DNA from: Oryzomonas sagensis
Lineage (GTDB): Bacteria; Desulfobacterota; Desulfuromonadia; Geobacterales; Pseudopelobacteraceae
Assembly (NCBI RefSeq): GCF_008802355.1
Contig: NZ_VZRA01000001.1
Coordinates: 690,980 to 754,979, forward strand
Length of the DNA: 64,000 bases
Reading direction: 5' to 3'
This document shows positions 46,118 to 55,675 of the stretch, in pieces. Numbering within the stretch: the first letter of the stretch is position 1; each line of letters begins with the position of its first letter. The notes below the pieces were generated by a model. It saw nothing but the letters and a program-made list of their open reading frames with translations. It ran no database searches and was not told the DNA's origin. The position numbers and the translations under genes are program-made.

Positions 46118-47488
46118 ATGTATATTGAAGATACCATCGCAGCCATCAGCACCCCCCAGGGGGAGGGGGGCATCGGCATCGTTCGGGTCAGCGGCAGCCT
46201 GGCGGAGGCCATCGGCCTACGGCTCTTCCGTTTTTGCCGGGGTGTCGCTTTTGCCAGCCATTTTTTGCACTACGGCGCCGTGGTGGCGCCCGGTGGCGAT
46301 GCAGTACTGGACGAAGCCATGGCGGTCCTGATGCGGGCACCCCATTCCTACACCCGCGAGGATGTGCTGGAACTGCACTGCCATGGCGGGATGCTGGTGG
46401 TGGAACGGGTCCTGGCCGCGGTTTTGGCCTGCGGCGTGCGCCTGGCCGAACCGGGTGAGTTCACCCGCCGGGCCTTTGTCAACGGCAGGATCGACCTGGT
46501 GCAGGCCGAGGCGGTCATGGACGTGATCGCCGCCAAAACCGAGGCATCCCTGGCCCTTGCCCAACGCCAGCGGACCGGTGCACTGTCTGACAGGATAGAG
46601 ACCATCCGCCGTGCCCTGACGCGAAGTTTGGCCTTTGTGGAGGCCTCCATCGATTTCCCCGAGGACGACATTGGCGAGACCGACACCGTTGCTCTGCGGT
46701 CCGGTGTCAGCGATGCCTTGGACGTTATCGGCGGTCTGCTGGCCGGTTTCGACGAAGGGCGCATCCTCAGGGAGGGGATTTCCGTGCTGATCGTCGGCAA
46801 GCCGAACGCCGGCAAGTCCAGCCTGCTCAACCGCCTGCTCAAGGAAAACCGCGCCATCGTCACCCATGTCCCCGGCACCACCCGGGATATCATCGAGGAG
46901 ACCGTCAATCTGGGCGGCTTGGCGGTCCGTCTGTTGGACACGGCGGGTATCCGCCACACGGATGATGTGGTGGAGCGGGAGGGGATCAACCGCGCCCTGG
47001 ACAAGATTCCCCTGGCGGACCTGGTGCTGTTCGTCCTCGATTCGGCGCGGCCGTTCAGCGACGAAGACCGGCTGATCCTGGATGCCGTGAAGGGGAAAAC
47101 CACCATAGTGGTTTTGAACAAGAGCGATCTTTCCCCGGTCCTCCAGCTTCCCCCAGCGATGGGAGTGCTGCCCCGCGTCGCCCTGTCCGCCGGCACCGGT
47201 GCGGGCATCGACGAGCTGCGCGAGGTGATCCGCACCACCTTTCTGCACGGATCGGCCCTGGATAGCCGCGAATTCGTGGCCATCTCCCGGGTCCGTCACC
47301 GCGACGCCCTGGTCTCGGCCCGTGCAGCCCTCCACCGGTTTCTCTCCGGTCTGGACGAGGGGCGCGAGTTGGAGACCCTGGCCATCGATCTGCGCGACGC
47401 CCTGTCCGCCGTGGGGCAGGTCACGGGCGAAACCACGACGGACGATGTTCTGGATGTGGTCTTTTCGTCATTCTGCATAGGAAAGTGA
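46118..47488 (+). CDS. mnmE: tRNA uridine-5-carboxymethylaminomethyl(34) synthesis GTPase
   Basis: A 456-residue GTPase that with MnmG modifies U34 of certain tRNAs. The N-terminal formyl-THF-binding domain starts [20 protein letters not shown]. The G domain (about 215-375) has [18 protein letters not shown] and NKSD. The C-terminal CIGK carries the catalytic cysteine. It follows the nuclease-helicase gene and precedes mnmG, with a parS site in between. Confidence 0.97.
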   Translation: MYIEDTIAAISTPQGEGGIGIVRVSGSLAEAIGLRLFRFCRGVAFASHFLHYGAVVAPGGDAVLDEAMAVLMRAPHSYTREDVLELHCHGGMLVVERVLAAVLACGVRLAEPGEFTRRAFVNGRIDLVQAEAVMDVIAAKTEASLALAQRQRTGALSDRIETIRRALTRSLAFVEASIDFPEDDIGETDTVALRSGVSDALDVIGGLLAGFDEGRILREGISVLIVGKPNAGKSSLLNRLLKENRAIVTHVPGTTRDIIEETVNLGGLAVRLLDTAGIRHTDDVVEREGINRALDKIPLADLVLFVLDSARPFSDEDRLILDAVKGKTTIVVLNKSDLSPVLQLPPAMGVLPRVALSAGTGAGIDELREVIRTTFLHGSALDSREFVAISRVRHRDALVSARAALHRFLSGLDEGRELETLAIDLRDALSAVGQVTGETTTDDVLDVVFSSFCIGK

Positions 47489-47494
47489 TGCCCA

Positions 47495-47510
47495 TGTTTC
47501 ACGTGAAACA
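47495..47510. other. parS site 1 (perfect 16-bp)
   Basis: TGTTTCACGTGAAACA, an exact match to the Spo0J/ParB parS consensus, in the 36-bp gap between mnmE and mnmG. Confidence 0.9.
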
Positions 47511-47524
47511 GGGCGAGGATAGAC

Positions 47525-49432
47525 ATGCACTGTTATGAAACCATATATGACGTGATCGTGGTCGGGGCCGGCCATGCCGGCTGCGAGGCCGCCCTGGCGG
47601 CAGCCCGCATGGGCTGTTCCACGCTCCTTTTAACCATCAACCTGGATGCGGTCGCGCTCATGTCCTGCAACCCGGCCATCGGCGGCCTCGCCAAGGGGCA
47701 CCTGGTCAAGGAGATCGACGCCCTCGGGGGGGAGATGGCCAGGAATATCGACGCCACCGGCATCCAGTTCCGCATCCTCAACACCCGCAAGGGACCTGCG
47801 GTGCGCGCCTCGCGCGCCCAGGCCGACAAACAGCTCTACCGGCTGCGTATGAAGCGGGTCCTGGAGCAGCAGGACAACCTGTATCTCAAACAGGGTGAGG
47901 TGACGGGCCTCTACCTGGAGGGTGAGGAGCTGCGGGGCGTCGATACCCGCTCCGGCATCCGTTTTCTCGGCACAACGGTCGTCCTGACCACCGGCACCTT
48001 CATGCGCGGCCTGATTCACATCGGCCTGAACAACTACCCGGGCGGCAGGGCGGGGGATCTCCCCTCGGTGGGGCTTTCCGACCAGCTCGGGCATCTCGGT
48101 TTCCAGGTGGGGCGGCTCAAGACCGGCACCCCGGCGCGCCTCGACGGGCGGACCATCGACTTTGCCCGGTTGGAGCCCCAGTATGGCGACGATCCGCCGG
48201 CGCCGTTCTCCTTCTCCACCGAGCGCATCACCATGCCCCAGGTGCCGTGCCACATCGCCTATACCAACCCGCGCTCCCACGAGATCATCCGCTCCGGCCT
48301 GGACCGCTCGCCACTCTACGCCGGGGTCATTGAGGGGGTTGGCCCCCGCTACTGCCCCTCCATCGAGGACAAAGTAGTGCGTTTCCCCGACAAGGACCGC
48401 CACCAGACTTTTATCGAGCCGGAAGGTCTGGATACGGTCGAGGTCTATCCCAGCGGCATGTCCACCTCGCTCCCCATCGATATCCAGATACCGTTTTACC
48501 GCTCCATAGAGGGACTGGAACGGGTGGAGATCATGCGTCCGGCCTACGCCATCGAGTACGATTACGTGGACCCGATCCAGTTGCGCGCCTCCCTGGAGAC
48601 CAAGCTGATCCGCAACCTCTACCACGCCGGTCAGATCAACGGCACCTCGGGGTATGAGGAAGCCGCCGGGCAGGGACTGATGGCCGGCATCAATGCCGCC
48701 CTGCGGGTCAAGGGGCGGGAACCGTTGGTGCTGGGGCGCAGCGAGGCCTATATCGGGGTGATGATCGACGACCTGGTTACCCTGGGGACCAAGGAACCGT
48801 ACCGCATGTTTACCTCCCGGGCCGAGTACCGTCTGTTGCTCCGTGAGGACAACGCCGATATGCGCCTGCGCGAGAAAGGACATGGGGTCGGCCTGGTGCG
48901 GGACGAGCTCTTCGAGCGTTTCCTGCGGAAGCGGGAGATGGTTGCCGCCGAATACGAGCGGATTTGCTCCGGGCGGCTGGCCATGAGCGACCCGGAACGG
49001 GAATTCCTTGCCCGGCACGAGTTGGCGGACATCCAGAAAGGGACCTCTCTCGAACAGTTGCTCAGGCGCCCCGAGATCACCTATCAGGAGCTGGCGGAAT
49101 TCGATGACGTTTCACGTGAAACACCCCACGAGGTGCGTGAACAGGTGGAGATTCAGGTAAAATACCGGGGGTATATCGAACGACAGCTTGATCAGGTGGA
49201 ACGTGCGCGCAAATTGGAAGGCACGCCGCTGCCGGAGGAGATGGATTATTTTTCCGTCAACGGGCTCACGACCGAAGTCCGCGAAAAGCTGGCCAAGAAT
49301 CGTCCCGGCACCCTGGGGCAGGCTTCACGCATCCCCGGCGTGACGCCAGCCGCCATCTCGGTGCTGTCCATTGCCCTGAAAGCCAAAGACGGGAAACGGA
49401 ACGGCCGGGAAGCCGGGCCGGAGGAGATATGA
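47525..49432 (+). CDS. mnmG: tRNA uridine-5-carboxymethylaminomethyl(34) synthesis enzyme MnmG
   Basis: A 635-residue FAD/NADH enzyme, partner of MnmE. The FAD-binding start is VIVVGAGHAGCEAALAAARMG; further signatures are SCNPAIGGLAKGHLVKEIDA and NGTSGYEEAAGQGLMAGINA. The C-terminal part (FDDVSRETPHEVREQVEIQ) is encoded across a second parS site. Ends in an ATGA overlap with rsmG. Length is typical. Confidence 0.97.
   Translation: MHCYETIYDVIVVGAGHAGCEAALAAARMGCSTLLLTINLDAVALMSCNPAIGGLAKGHLVKEIDALGGEMARNIDATGIQFRILNTRKGPAVRASRAQADKQLYRLRMKRVLEQQDNLYLKQGEVTGLYLEGEELRGVDTRSGIRFLGTTVVLTTGTFMRGLIHIGLNNYPGGRAGDLPSVGLSDQLGHLGFQVGRLKTGTPARLDGRTIDFARLEPQYGDDPPAPFSFSTERITMPQVPCHIAYTNPRSHEIIRSGLDRSPLYAGVIEGVGPRYCPSIEDKVVRFPDKDRHQTFIEPEGLDTVEVYPSGMSTSLPIDIQIPFYRSIEGLERVEIMRPAYAIEYDYVDPIQLRASLETKLIRNLYHAGQINGTSGYEEAAGQGLMAGINAALRVKGREPLVLGRSEAYIGVMIDDLVTLGTKEPYRMFTSRAEYRLLLREDNADMRLREKGHGVGLVRDELFERFLRKREMVAAEYERICSGRLAMSDPEREFLARHELADIQKGTSLEQLLRRPEITYQELAEFDDVSRETPHEVREQVEIQVKYRGYIERQLDQVERARKLEGTPLPEEMDYFSVNGLTTEVREKLAKNRPGTLGQASRIPGVTPAAISVLSIALKAKDGKRNGREAGPEEI
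49108..49123. other. parS site 2 (15 of 16 matches), inside mnmG
   Basis: CGTTTCACGTGAAACA, differing from consensus at the first base; it encodes the conserved VSRET of MnmG. ParB sites inside this gene are known in other bacteria. Confidence 0.8.
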
Positions 49433-50082
49433 TCCGCCGCGCACTGGAAGAGGGGGCGCGGGAGATGGGGCTGGAGATTTCGGAGGAGAGCATCCGTGCC
49501 TTCGAACAGTTTGCCGATCAACTCAAAAAGTGGAATCGCAAAATAAACCTGACCGCCATCATCTCCGATGAGGAGATTGCGGTGAAGCACATCATCGACG
49601 CCCTGATGTTTGCCGGTTGCGTCCGTGACAACGAACGGGTGTTGGATATCGGTTCCGGGGCAGGGGTGCCGGCCATCCCGTTGAAGATCGTCAAACCCTC
49701 GGTCCCGGTAACCTCTGTGGATGCGGTTGGGAAAAAAATCCTCTTCCAGCGGCACGTGGCCCGCCTCCTGAAATTCGCCGGCTTCGAGGCCATTCACGGA
49801 CGGGTGGAGGAGTTGTGCGACACCCACGGTCACGGTTTCGACCTGATAACCTCGCGGGCCTTTTCGCGTTTGGAACAGTTTGTCGGGCTGGCCGCACCGC
49901 TCTTGGCTGGAACCGGGCGGTTGATCGCCATGAAGGGGCCGGGCGTTGCCGATGAAATCAAGGTGGATGAAGAGCGCCTCGCCGCCCTGGGGTTCGAAAT
50001 CGTGTCGGTCACGCCTTACCGGTTGCCGTTCGGCAAGGGAGAGCGTAACCTGATCGAGATTATACCTCATAAAGCCGCTTGA
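49429..50082 (+). CDS. rsmG: 16S rRNA (guanine(527)-N7)-methyltransferase
   Basis: A 217-residue Rossmann-fold methyltransferase making m7G527. The SAM motif is VLDIGSGAGVPAIPLKIVKP near residue 70, followed by KKILFQRHVARLLK and SRAFSRLEQFV. The ATG overlaps the mnmG stop (ATGA). In many bacteria parA and parB follow; here a lipoprotein gene follows after 230 bp. Confidence 0.96.
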   Translation: MIRRALEEGAREMGLEISEESIRAFEQFADQLKKWNRKINLTAIISDEEIAVKHIIDALMFAGCVRDNERVLDIGSGAGVPAIPLKIVKPSVPVTSVDAVGKKILFQRHVARLLKFAGFEAIHGRVEELCDTHGHGFDLITSRAFSRLEQFVGLAAPLLAGTGRLIAMKGPGVADEIKVDEERLAALGFEIVSVTPYRLPFGKGERNLIEIIPHKAA

Positions 50083-50312
50083 AATGGGCGTTCACGAGAT
50101 GGAATCCCAAAAATTGCCGCTGACGCCATTTTGAGGCTCTATCCATGCTTGTAGTTGCCTTGGTCGCTGAGACGCTTTGTAGGGCAAATTTGGGCTTCTT
50201 GTTCCTGAAAGAGCCGGAAATGGGCCTTTTGGCATAGAATGAAGTTGCAGACGGGCCGATTCTGCACTAAAGTGACAGTAGTAGGCAGTACTTTTACGAT
50301 TGGAGATGAGCC
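50083..50312. other. 230-bp gap after rsmG
   Basis: No gene, terminator or parAB remnant recognised. The stretch between about 50200 and 50290 has several short self-complementary runs but no strong stem. Confidence 0.4.
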
Positions 50313-51035
50313 ATGAGGAAAATCATCTTGCTCTTGATGATGGCGGCGCATCTTTCCGCGTGCGCCACCTACGAGAGCCGTTCGGTTTCGTTCCGGCCGC
50401 CCCAGGACTATGTAAACTACCAGGACGTTGCCGGGATGCAGGTGGGGGCCGAGGCCTTTGCCGATAAGCAGCAGGCCGAGGACGCCTTTGGTTTCAATAT
50501 TCGGGACGCCGGACTTTTGCCGGTGCTGGTCGTCATCGACAACAAGAGCGGCCAGGGAATCGAGGTCGTGTCCGGCCAGACCTTTCTGATCGACAGTTCG
50601 AACCGCTATTGGAAGCTCCTTTCCAACCGCGAGGCCGTTGAACGGGTCGACAAGGCGACCCAGGCGGGCTCCATCACCAGCGGAGCGGGCAAGGGGGCGG
50701 CCTGGGGGGCTGCAACCGGTGCCTTGCTGGGTTTGGCGATAGGGATCGTCTCCGGCCATGATGCCGGCTCTGCCCTCGTGAAGGGGGGCGTCCTGGGCGG
50801 GGTAGGCGGTGCCGTCATCGGCGGCGCCTCCAAGGGGGACGACCGGGAACGGGAATACAAGATCGCCGACGACGTCCGTGAGAAGGGAATGGAAGGCAAG
50901 ATCATGGCTGCCGAGGCCCTGGCCTCCGGCTTTATCTTCTTCCCCGGCGAGGCGGAATCGGTCAGGGAACTCCGCCTGCAGGTCCGGTTCCGCGAGAGCG
51001 GCACGGTGCGTACGCTCAACCTGAGGCTCAAATAG
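50313..51035 (+). CDS. Glycine-zipper lipoprotein, paralog of the gene at 9185
   Basis: A 240-residue lipoprotein with lipobox SAC (MKKIILLLMMAAHLSAC). A glycine zipper spans about residues 115-175 (GAGKGAAWGAATGALLGLAI, GGVLGGVGGAVIGGASKG). Shared with the paralog at 9185-9967 are QAEDAFGFNIRDAGLLPVLV, SGQGIEVVSGQTFLID and ASGFIFFPGEAE; this copy lacks the last 20 residues of the other. GGAG sits before the ATG. ybgC follows after 2 nt. Function unknown; the outer- or inner-membrane location depends on residue 2 after Cys (Ala). Confidence 0.8.
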   Translation: MRKIILLLMMAAHLSACATYESRSVSFRPPQDYVNYQDVAGMQVGAEAFADKQQAEDAFGFNIRDAGLLPVLVVIDNKSGQGIEVVSGQTFLIDSSNRYWKLLSNREAVERVDKATQAGSITSGAGKGAAWGAATGALLGLAIGIVSGHDAGSALVKGGVLGGVGGAVIGGASKGDDREREYKIADDVREKGMEGKIMAAEALASGFIFFPGEAESVRELRLQVRFRESGTVRTLNLRLK

Positions 51036-51037
51036 AC

Positions 51038-51439
51038 ATGGACGTTCGCATCTACTACGAAGACACGGACGCAGCCGGCGTGGTCTACCACGCCAGTTAC
51101 CTCAAATTCTTTGAACGGGCCCGGACGGAGTATTTCCGGGAGCGTGGCCTGGGGGTGGCGGCACTCGCCACTGCCGGTTTCGTTTTCCCGGTGATCAGGA
51201 TGGAAATCGATTTCAAGGCGTCTGCGCTGCACGACGAACTCCTGTCGATCATCACCCGCCCGGAGCGGATTGGCGGCGCATCCTTCGTCGTCCGGCAACA
51301 GGCGGTGCGGCCGTCGGACGGCAGGGTTCTGGTGGAGGCCCAGGTCACCCTTGCCTGCATCAGCCCGGAACGCCGGGCGCGGCGGCTTCCCGCCGAGGTC
51401 AGGCGCGTGCTTGAGGAAGGTGTGGCGCAGGGGCAATGA
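51038..51439 (+). CDS. ybgC: YbgC/FadM family acyl-CoA thioesterase
   Basis: A 133-residue hotdog-fold thioesterase. The catalytic block YYEDTDAAGVVYHASYLKFF contains the Asp and the V-Y-H signature. Family members hydrolyse short or medium acyl-CoAs and are often encoded near tol-pal genes; none are present here. The stop overlaps the mqnC start. Length matches YbgC. Confidence 0.9.
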   Translation: MDVRIYYEDTDAAGVVYHASYLKFFERARTEYFRERGLGVAALATAGFVFPVIRMEIDFKASALHDELLSIITRPERIGGASFVVRQQAVRPSDGRVLVEAQVTLACISPERRARRLPAEVRRVLEEGVAQGQ

Positions 51440-52506
51440 TGGTACAGCAAACCACGGATACCGTTGAAGGGCGGCGCATGGAACGCGGGGAGGCGCTGCG
51501 GCTGCTGGAGAGCGCCGAGCTGCTGGAACTGGGGATGTACGCCGACAGGATACGTCGCAGGCTCCACCCGGAAGGGGTGGTGTCGTTTGTCGTTGACCGC
51601 AACGTCAATTACACCAATATCTGCAACTCGAAATGCGCCTTTTGCGCCTTCTACCGCGACGGCGACGCGGCGGACGCCTATGTGCTCACCCAGGAAGAGA
51701 TCTTCGCCAAGATAGAGGAGCTGGTAAGGCAGGAGGGCACGCAGCTCCTCATGCAGGGTGGGCTCAACCCGGACCTGAAGATCGGCTTTTTCGAGCAGTT
51801 GTTCCGCGAGATCAAGTCCCGCTTCCCCGCGGTGCAGAACCATTCCCTTTCCCCCGCCGAGGTGGTCAGTATCGCAAAGAGTTCGGGGCTGTCGCTGGAC
51901 GAGACCCTGGAGCGGCTCCATGGGGCCGGCCTGGATTCAATACCCGGCGGCGGGGCCGAGATCCTGGTGGATGATGTCCGCGGCGCCATCTCGCCCAACA
52001 AGATCGGCTGGCGCCAGTGGGCGGAGGTCATGTCCAAGGCCGCCGGACTCGGCATGCCGACCACGGCCACCATGATGTTCGGCAGCCGCGAGAAACCGGA
52101 GGACATCGTCGAGCACCTGTTCCGGGTGCGGGAGATCCAGGACGGGGGCGGCTCGTTTACGGCCTTCATCCCCTGGACCTACCAGCCGGGCAACACGGAG
52201 CTGGGCGGCGATACCGCCACCGGGGTCGAATACCTGAAGGTGCTGGCCCTGGCCCGCATCGTGCTGGACAATATCCCCAACATCCAGGCCAGTTGGGTCA
52301 CCCAGGGCGCCAAGATGGCGCAGGTTGCCCTCTTTTTCGGGGCGAACGATCTGGGGGGCACCATGCTGGAGGAAAACGTCGTTGCCGCAGCCGGTTGCAG
52401 CTTCCGCATGTCCCGGGAAGAGATGATCGACCTTATCCGTGGGGCCGGCTTCCGTGCCGCCCAGCGCACCACCACCTACCACATCGTAAAGGAGTTTCCG
52501 GCTTGA
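51436..52506 (+). CDS. mqnC: Cyclic dehypoxanthinyl futalosine synthase (radical SAM)
   Basis: A 356-residue radical SAM enzyme of the futalosine route to menaquinone. The [4Fe-4S] motif is CNSKCAFCAF near residue 65 (C-x3-C-x2-C). VNYTNICNSKC, the LLMQGGLNPDLKIGFFEQLF block and HSLSPAEVVSIAKSSGLSLD are typical. The adjacent mqn genes (mqnA, B, D, E) are not in the window. It overlaps ybgC by 4 nt and rnd by 4 nt. Menaquinone fits the formate dehydrogenase at 22-27 kb. Confidence 0.93.
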   Translation: MMVQQTTDTVEGRRMERGEALRLLESAELLELGMYADRIRRRLHPEGVVSFVVDRNVNYTNICNSKCAFCAFYRDGDAADAYVLTQEEIFAKIEELVRQEGTQLLMQGGLNPDLKIGFFEQLFREIKSRFPAVQNHSLSPAEVVSIAKSSGLSLDETLERLHGAGLDSIPGGGAEILVDDVRGAISPNKIGWRQWAEVMSKAAGLGMPTTATMMFGSREKPEDIVEHLFRVREIQDGGGSFTAFIPWTYQPGNTELGGDTATGVEYLKVLALARIVLDNIPNIQASWVTQGAKMAQVALFFGANDLGGTMLEENVVAAAGCSFRMSREEMIDLIRGAGFRAAQRTTTYHIVKEFPA

Positions 52507-53657
52507 CACATCCAAACCGGCAGGCCGGAACGTGCGAAATAGTCACTACCGCAGCACGCCTGAAAGAACTGGCAGAGCACCTCTGCCGGCACCGTGAATT
52601 GGCCGTAGACCTGGAGATGGACTCGCTCCATCACTACCGGGAGAAGGTCTGCCTGATCCAGGTCTCGACCCGCAGCGAAAGCTGGCTGATAGACCCGCTG
52701 GCCCTGGGGGACCTGTCGCCTTTGGCCGCGCCGCTGGGTAACCCCGCCATCCTGATCGTGATGCATGGCTCGGATTATGATATCCGCTCCCTGCATCGAG
52801 ACTTCGGCATCGAGGTGAAAAACCTCTTCGACACCATGCTGGCGGCCCGCTTTCTGGGCGTCGCCGAGTTCGGTCTCGCCGCGCTGCTCAGGTCGCGCTT
52901 CGGCATCGAACTGGACAAAAAATACCAGAAGGCCGACTGGAGCAAGCGGCCGCTTTCCCCTGAGATGTGCGCCTATGCCTCGGCTGATACGTCCGACCTG
53001 CTCCCCCTCTATGATCAGCTGCACGGCGAACTGGCCGGGAAAGGCCGACTTGCCTGGCAGGAGGAGGAGTGCGCTCTGGTGTGCCAGGCACGGGTGAGCG
53101 AAAAGGAGGGGCCGCTGTTCCTCTCCTGCAAAGGGGCGGGTAAACTCAAGGGGCGCAGCCTGGCTGCCCTGGAAGAGTTGCTGCGTTACCGCGACCGTCA
53201 GGCGCAGGAGGTGGATCGGCCCCCCTTCAAGGTCATGTCGGCCGAGACGCTCCTTGAGACGGCGGAGAAGAAGCCCCGCTCGTTGAGCGAGTTGGCGGGC
53301 ATCAAGGGAATGACGCCCAAGCAGCTCCACCGCCATGGGCCGGCCCTGCTGGCGGCTGTTACAACCGCCCTGGAACTGCCCGAGGAGAGGCTGCCGCGGT
53401 TTCCGCGCACCCGGAGGGAGGACCCGTCCGAGGGGGCCAAGGAACGGCTCAAGCGGCTCAAGTCGTGGCGTGAGAAATCGAGTGCGGCCCTGGGGCTGGA
53501 GCCGGGAGTGATCGCTCCCAACTGGCTTCTGGAAGCTGCGGCGGATATGAATCCACCCACACGTGCCGGACTGGACGGAATCGCCGGGATGCGGGAGTGG
53601 CAAAAAGGGCTCTACGGAACAGAGCTGATCGAGGTGCTTGAAGCTGATGGACAATGA
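52503..53657 (+). CDS. rnd: Ribonuclease D
   Basis: A 384-residue DEDD-family 3'-5' exoribonuclease for tRNA and small-RNA maturation. Catalytic residues lie in AVDLEMDSLHHY, MHGSDYDIRSL and YASADTSDLLPLYDQL; the two helical HRDC regions occupy the C-terminal half (LSELAGIKGMTPKQLHRHGP). The start is TTG 52503, whose binding site AAAGGAG lies 8 nt upstream within mqnC. It overlaps the mqnC stop (TTGA). The next ATG in frame is far downstream. Confidence 0.9.
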   Translation: MTHPNRQAGTCEIVTTAARLKELAEHLCRHRELAVDLEMDSLHHYREKVCLIQVSTRSESWLIDPLALGDLSPLAAPLGNPAILIVMHGSDYDIRSLHRDFGIEVKNLFDTMLAARFLGVAEFGLAALLRSRFGIELDKKYQKADWSKRPLSPEMCAYASADTSDLLPLYDQLHGELAGKGRLAWQEEECALVCQARVSEKEGPLFLSCKGAGKLKGRSLAALEELLRYRDRQAQEVDRPPFKVMSAETLLETAEKKPRSLSELAGIKGMTPKQLHRHGPALLAAVTTALELPEERLPRFPRTRREDPSEGAKERLKRLKSWREKSSAALGLEPGVIAPNWLLEAAADMNPPTRAGLDGIAGMREWQKGLYGTELIEVLEADGQ

Positions 53658-54603
53658 TACAATACGCACGGAACAACCCTACCTGAGCATCGTCGTACCG
53701 GTCTACAACGAGGAGGGCAACCTCGGCCCCCTGATGGAACGGCTCTATCCGGCCGTGCAGGGCATCGGCAGGCCGTTCGAGATCCTCTTCACCAACGACG
53801 GTTCCCGCGACCGCTCCCTGGAGATCCTGCGTCGGATGGTGCAGCAGTATCCGGGGGTCAAGGTGATCGAGTTCAACGGCAACTTCGGTCAGCACATGGC
53901 CATCCTTGCGGCCTTCGAGATGTCCCGGGGGGAGATCGTCATCACCCTGGACGCCGACCTGCAGAATCCCCCCGAGGAGATCCCGCGCCTGGTGGCGGAG
54001 ATCGAAAAGGGGCACGACGTGGTCGGCACCATCCGCCAGAAACGCCAGGATACCTTCTTCAGAAAGTTCGCCTCGCGCATCGTGAACATCACCACCAACC
54101 GGATCACCGGCATGCAGATGCAGGACTACGGCTGCATGCTGCGGGCCTACCACCGCTACGTGGTGGACAATATCAACCGCTGCCGGGAATCCACCACCTT
54201 TATCCCGGCCCTGGCCCAGACCTTTGCCTCCAACCCCACGGAGATCCAGGTGGGACACGCCGAGCGGGTGGAAGGGGAGAGCAAGTATTCGTTCTATAGC
54301 CTGATCCGGCTCAATTTCGACCTGATGACCGGCTTTTCGGTGGTGCCGCTGCAGATCTTCGCCCTGTTCGGCATCAGCACCGCCCTCTTCTCCCTGGTCT
54401 TCGCCCTGTTCCTGCTGGTGCGGCGCTTCATCGTCGGGGCGGAGGTGGAGGGGGTCTTCACCCTGTTCGCCATCCTGTTCTTCTTCGTCGGCATCATCAT
54501 CTTCGGCATCGGCATCGTGGGCGAGTACGTGGGCAGGATCTACCAGGAGGTGCGCAAACGCCCCCGGTACGTGGTGCGGCAAACCTACGGCTTCGAAGAA
54601 TAA
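53647..54603 (+). CDS. arnC: Undecaprenyl-phosphate glycosyltransferase, ArnC-like
   Basis: A 318-residue GT-2 polyprenyl-phosphate transferase with two C-terminal membrane helices. The GT-A motif is LSIVVPVYNEEGNLGPLMER near residue 13; DADLQNPPEEIP and QDYGCMLRAYHRYVVDN are further family blocks; FALFGISTALFSLVFALFLL and FAILFFFVGIIIFGIGIVG are the anchors. Among homologs it is closest to ArnC, which moves formylated aminoarabinose to undecaprenyl phosphate; the neighbouring formyltransferase and decarboxylase agree. ATG 53647 overlaps the rnd stop. Precise sugar uncertain. Confidence 0.85.
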   Translation: MDNDTIRTEQPYLSIVVPVYNEEGNLGPLMERLYPAVQGIGRPFEILFTNDGSRDRSLEILRRMVQQYPGVKVIEFNGNFGQHMAILAAFEMSRGEIVITLDADLQNPPEEIPRLVAEIEKGHDVVGTIRQKRQDTFFRKFASRIVNITTNRITGMQMQDYGCMLRAYHRYVVDNINRCRESTTFIPALAQTFASNPTEIQVGHAERVEGESKYSFYSLIRLNFDLMTGFSVVPLQIFALFGISTALFSLVFALFLLVRRFIVGAEVEGVFTLFAILFFFVGIIIFGIGIVGEYVGRIYQEVRKRPRYVVRQTYGFEE

Positions 54604-54604
54604 C

Positions 54605-54726
54605 AGGTTGTTGAAAACAGCCATCAGGCCTTCATCCTCGAAAGGCCCTTCGTGCGGCGTAGGCCTGCTACGCCTCCTCGGGTCTTGCCTATCGGGTGCG
54701 ACGATCTGACTATTTCTGAACAACCT
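54605..54726 (+). repeat. Interspersed repeat family A, copy 2
   Basis: Shows the left end AGGTTGTTGAAAACAG, the GGCGTAG hairpin, GGGTGCGACGATCTGACTAT and the inner right end TTTCTGAACAACCT. The outer right end seems lost. It lies directly after arnC, in the same orientation as copy 1. Confidence 0.8.
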
Positions 54727-54759
54727 GAGCGGATAGTTGAAAATAAAAATAATCATTCC

Positions 54760-55674
54760 ATGGGAATAACCTTGCAATCTGACAAACTGATCGTCTGCGC
54801 CTACCATAATGTGGGCTATCGCTGTATCGAGGAGTTGCTGCGCCAAGGGGCGGACATCGCCTTGATCTTCACCCACGAGGACTCACCCACGGAGGAGATC
54901 TGGTTCAAATCGGTGCGGGAGTTGGCGGACCGCCACGGCATCCCGTACCTGACCACGGACATCTCCCTCCCGGAAAATGTGGAACGGGTGCGGGCCATTG
55001 CGCCGGATTTCCTCTTCTCCTTCTATTACCGTAACATGATCAAGCCGGCGGTGCTGGAGATCCCGAAACAAGGCGCGTTCAACCTGCACGGCTCGTACCT
55101 GCCCAAGTACCGCGGCCGGGTGCCGGTCAACTGGGCGGTGATCAACGGCGAGAGCGAAACCGGGGCGACGCTGCACCACATGGTGGCGAAGCCCGACGCC
55201 GGCGCCATCGTGGATCAGGAACGGGTGGAGATCGCCTTCACCGACACGGCGTTCGATGTCTTCAACAAGATCACCGATGCGGCGGTGGCGGTTATGGCCC
55301 GCGCCTGGCCGCAACTCAGGGAGGGGAGGGCGGCGTGCATCCCCATGAACCTGGCCGAGGGCGCCTACTTCGGCGGCCGCAAGCCCGCCGACGGCCAGAT
55401 CGACTGGCAGCAAAGCGCCCTACGGATCTATAACCTGGTCCGGGGCGTAACCCACCCCTACCCCGGCGCGTTCAGCCACCTGGATGGCAGAAAGGTCGTC
55501 ATCTGGTCCGCCTGGCCGGTGGAGGGGCGCGGAGAGCCGGGGCGCATCGTGTCGCACCGTCCGCTCCTGATTGGCACCGGAGAAGGATTGCTGGAGATCC
55601 GCTCGCTCCAGGCCGAGGGTGGTGACGAGGTCACCGCCACGGATTTTATGACCATTGACGAGCAGTTTACTTAA
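54760..55674 (+). CDS. Formyltransferase, ArnA N-domain type
   Basis: A 304-residue enzyme homologous to the N-terminal formyltransferase half of ArnA, which formylates UDP-4-amino-4-deoxy-L-arabinose with formyl-THF. The catalytic block FNLHGSYLPKYRGRVPVNWA near residue 100 and HHMVAKPDAGAIV near 133 match it. ATG 54760 gives MGITLQSDKL, but the binding site is weak. The gene lies between a direct (54605) and an inverted (55676) copy of family A, and the decarboxylase half is a separate gene at 55832. Other nucleotide-sugar formyltransferases cannot be excluded. Confidence 0.85.
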   Translation: MGITLQSDKLIVCAYHNVGYRCIEELLRQGADIALIFTHEDSPTEEIWFKSVRELADRHGIPYLTTDISLPENVERVRAIAPDFLFSFYYRNMIKPAVLEIPKQGAFNLHGSYLPKYRGRVPVNWAVINGESETGATLHHMVAKPDAGAIVDQERVEIAFTDTAFDVFNKITDAAVAVMARAWPQLREGRAACIPMNLAEGAYFGGRKPADGQIDWQQSALRIYNLVRGVTHPYPGAFSHLDGRKVVIWSAWPVEGRGEPGRIVSHRPLLIGTGEGLLEIRSLQAEGGDEVTATDFMTIDEQFT

Positions 55675-55675
55675 C

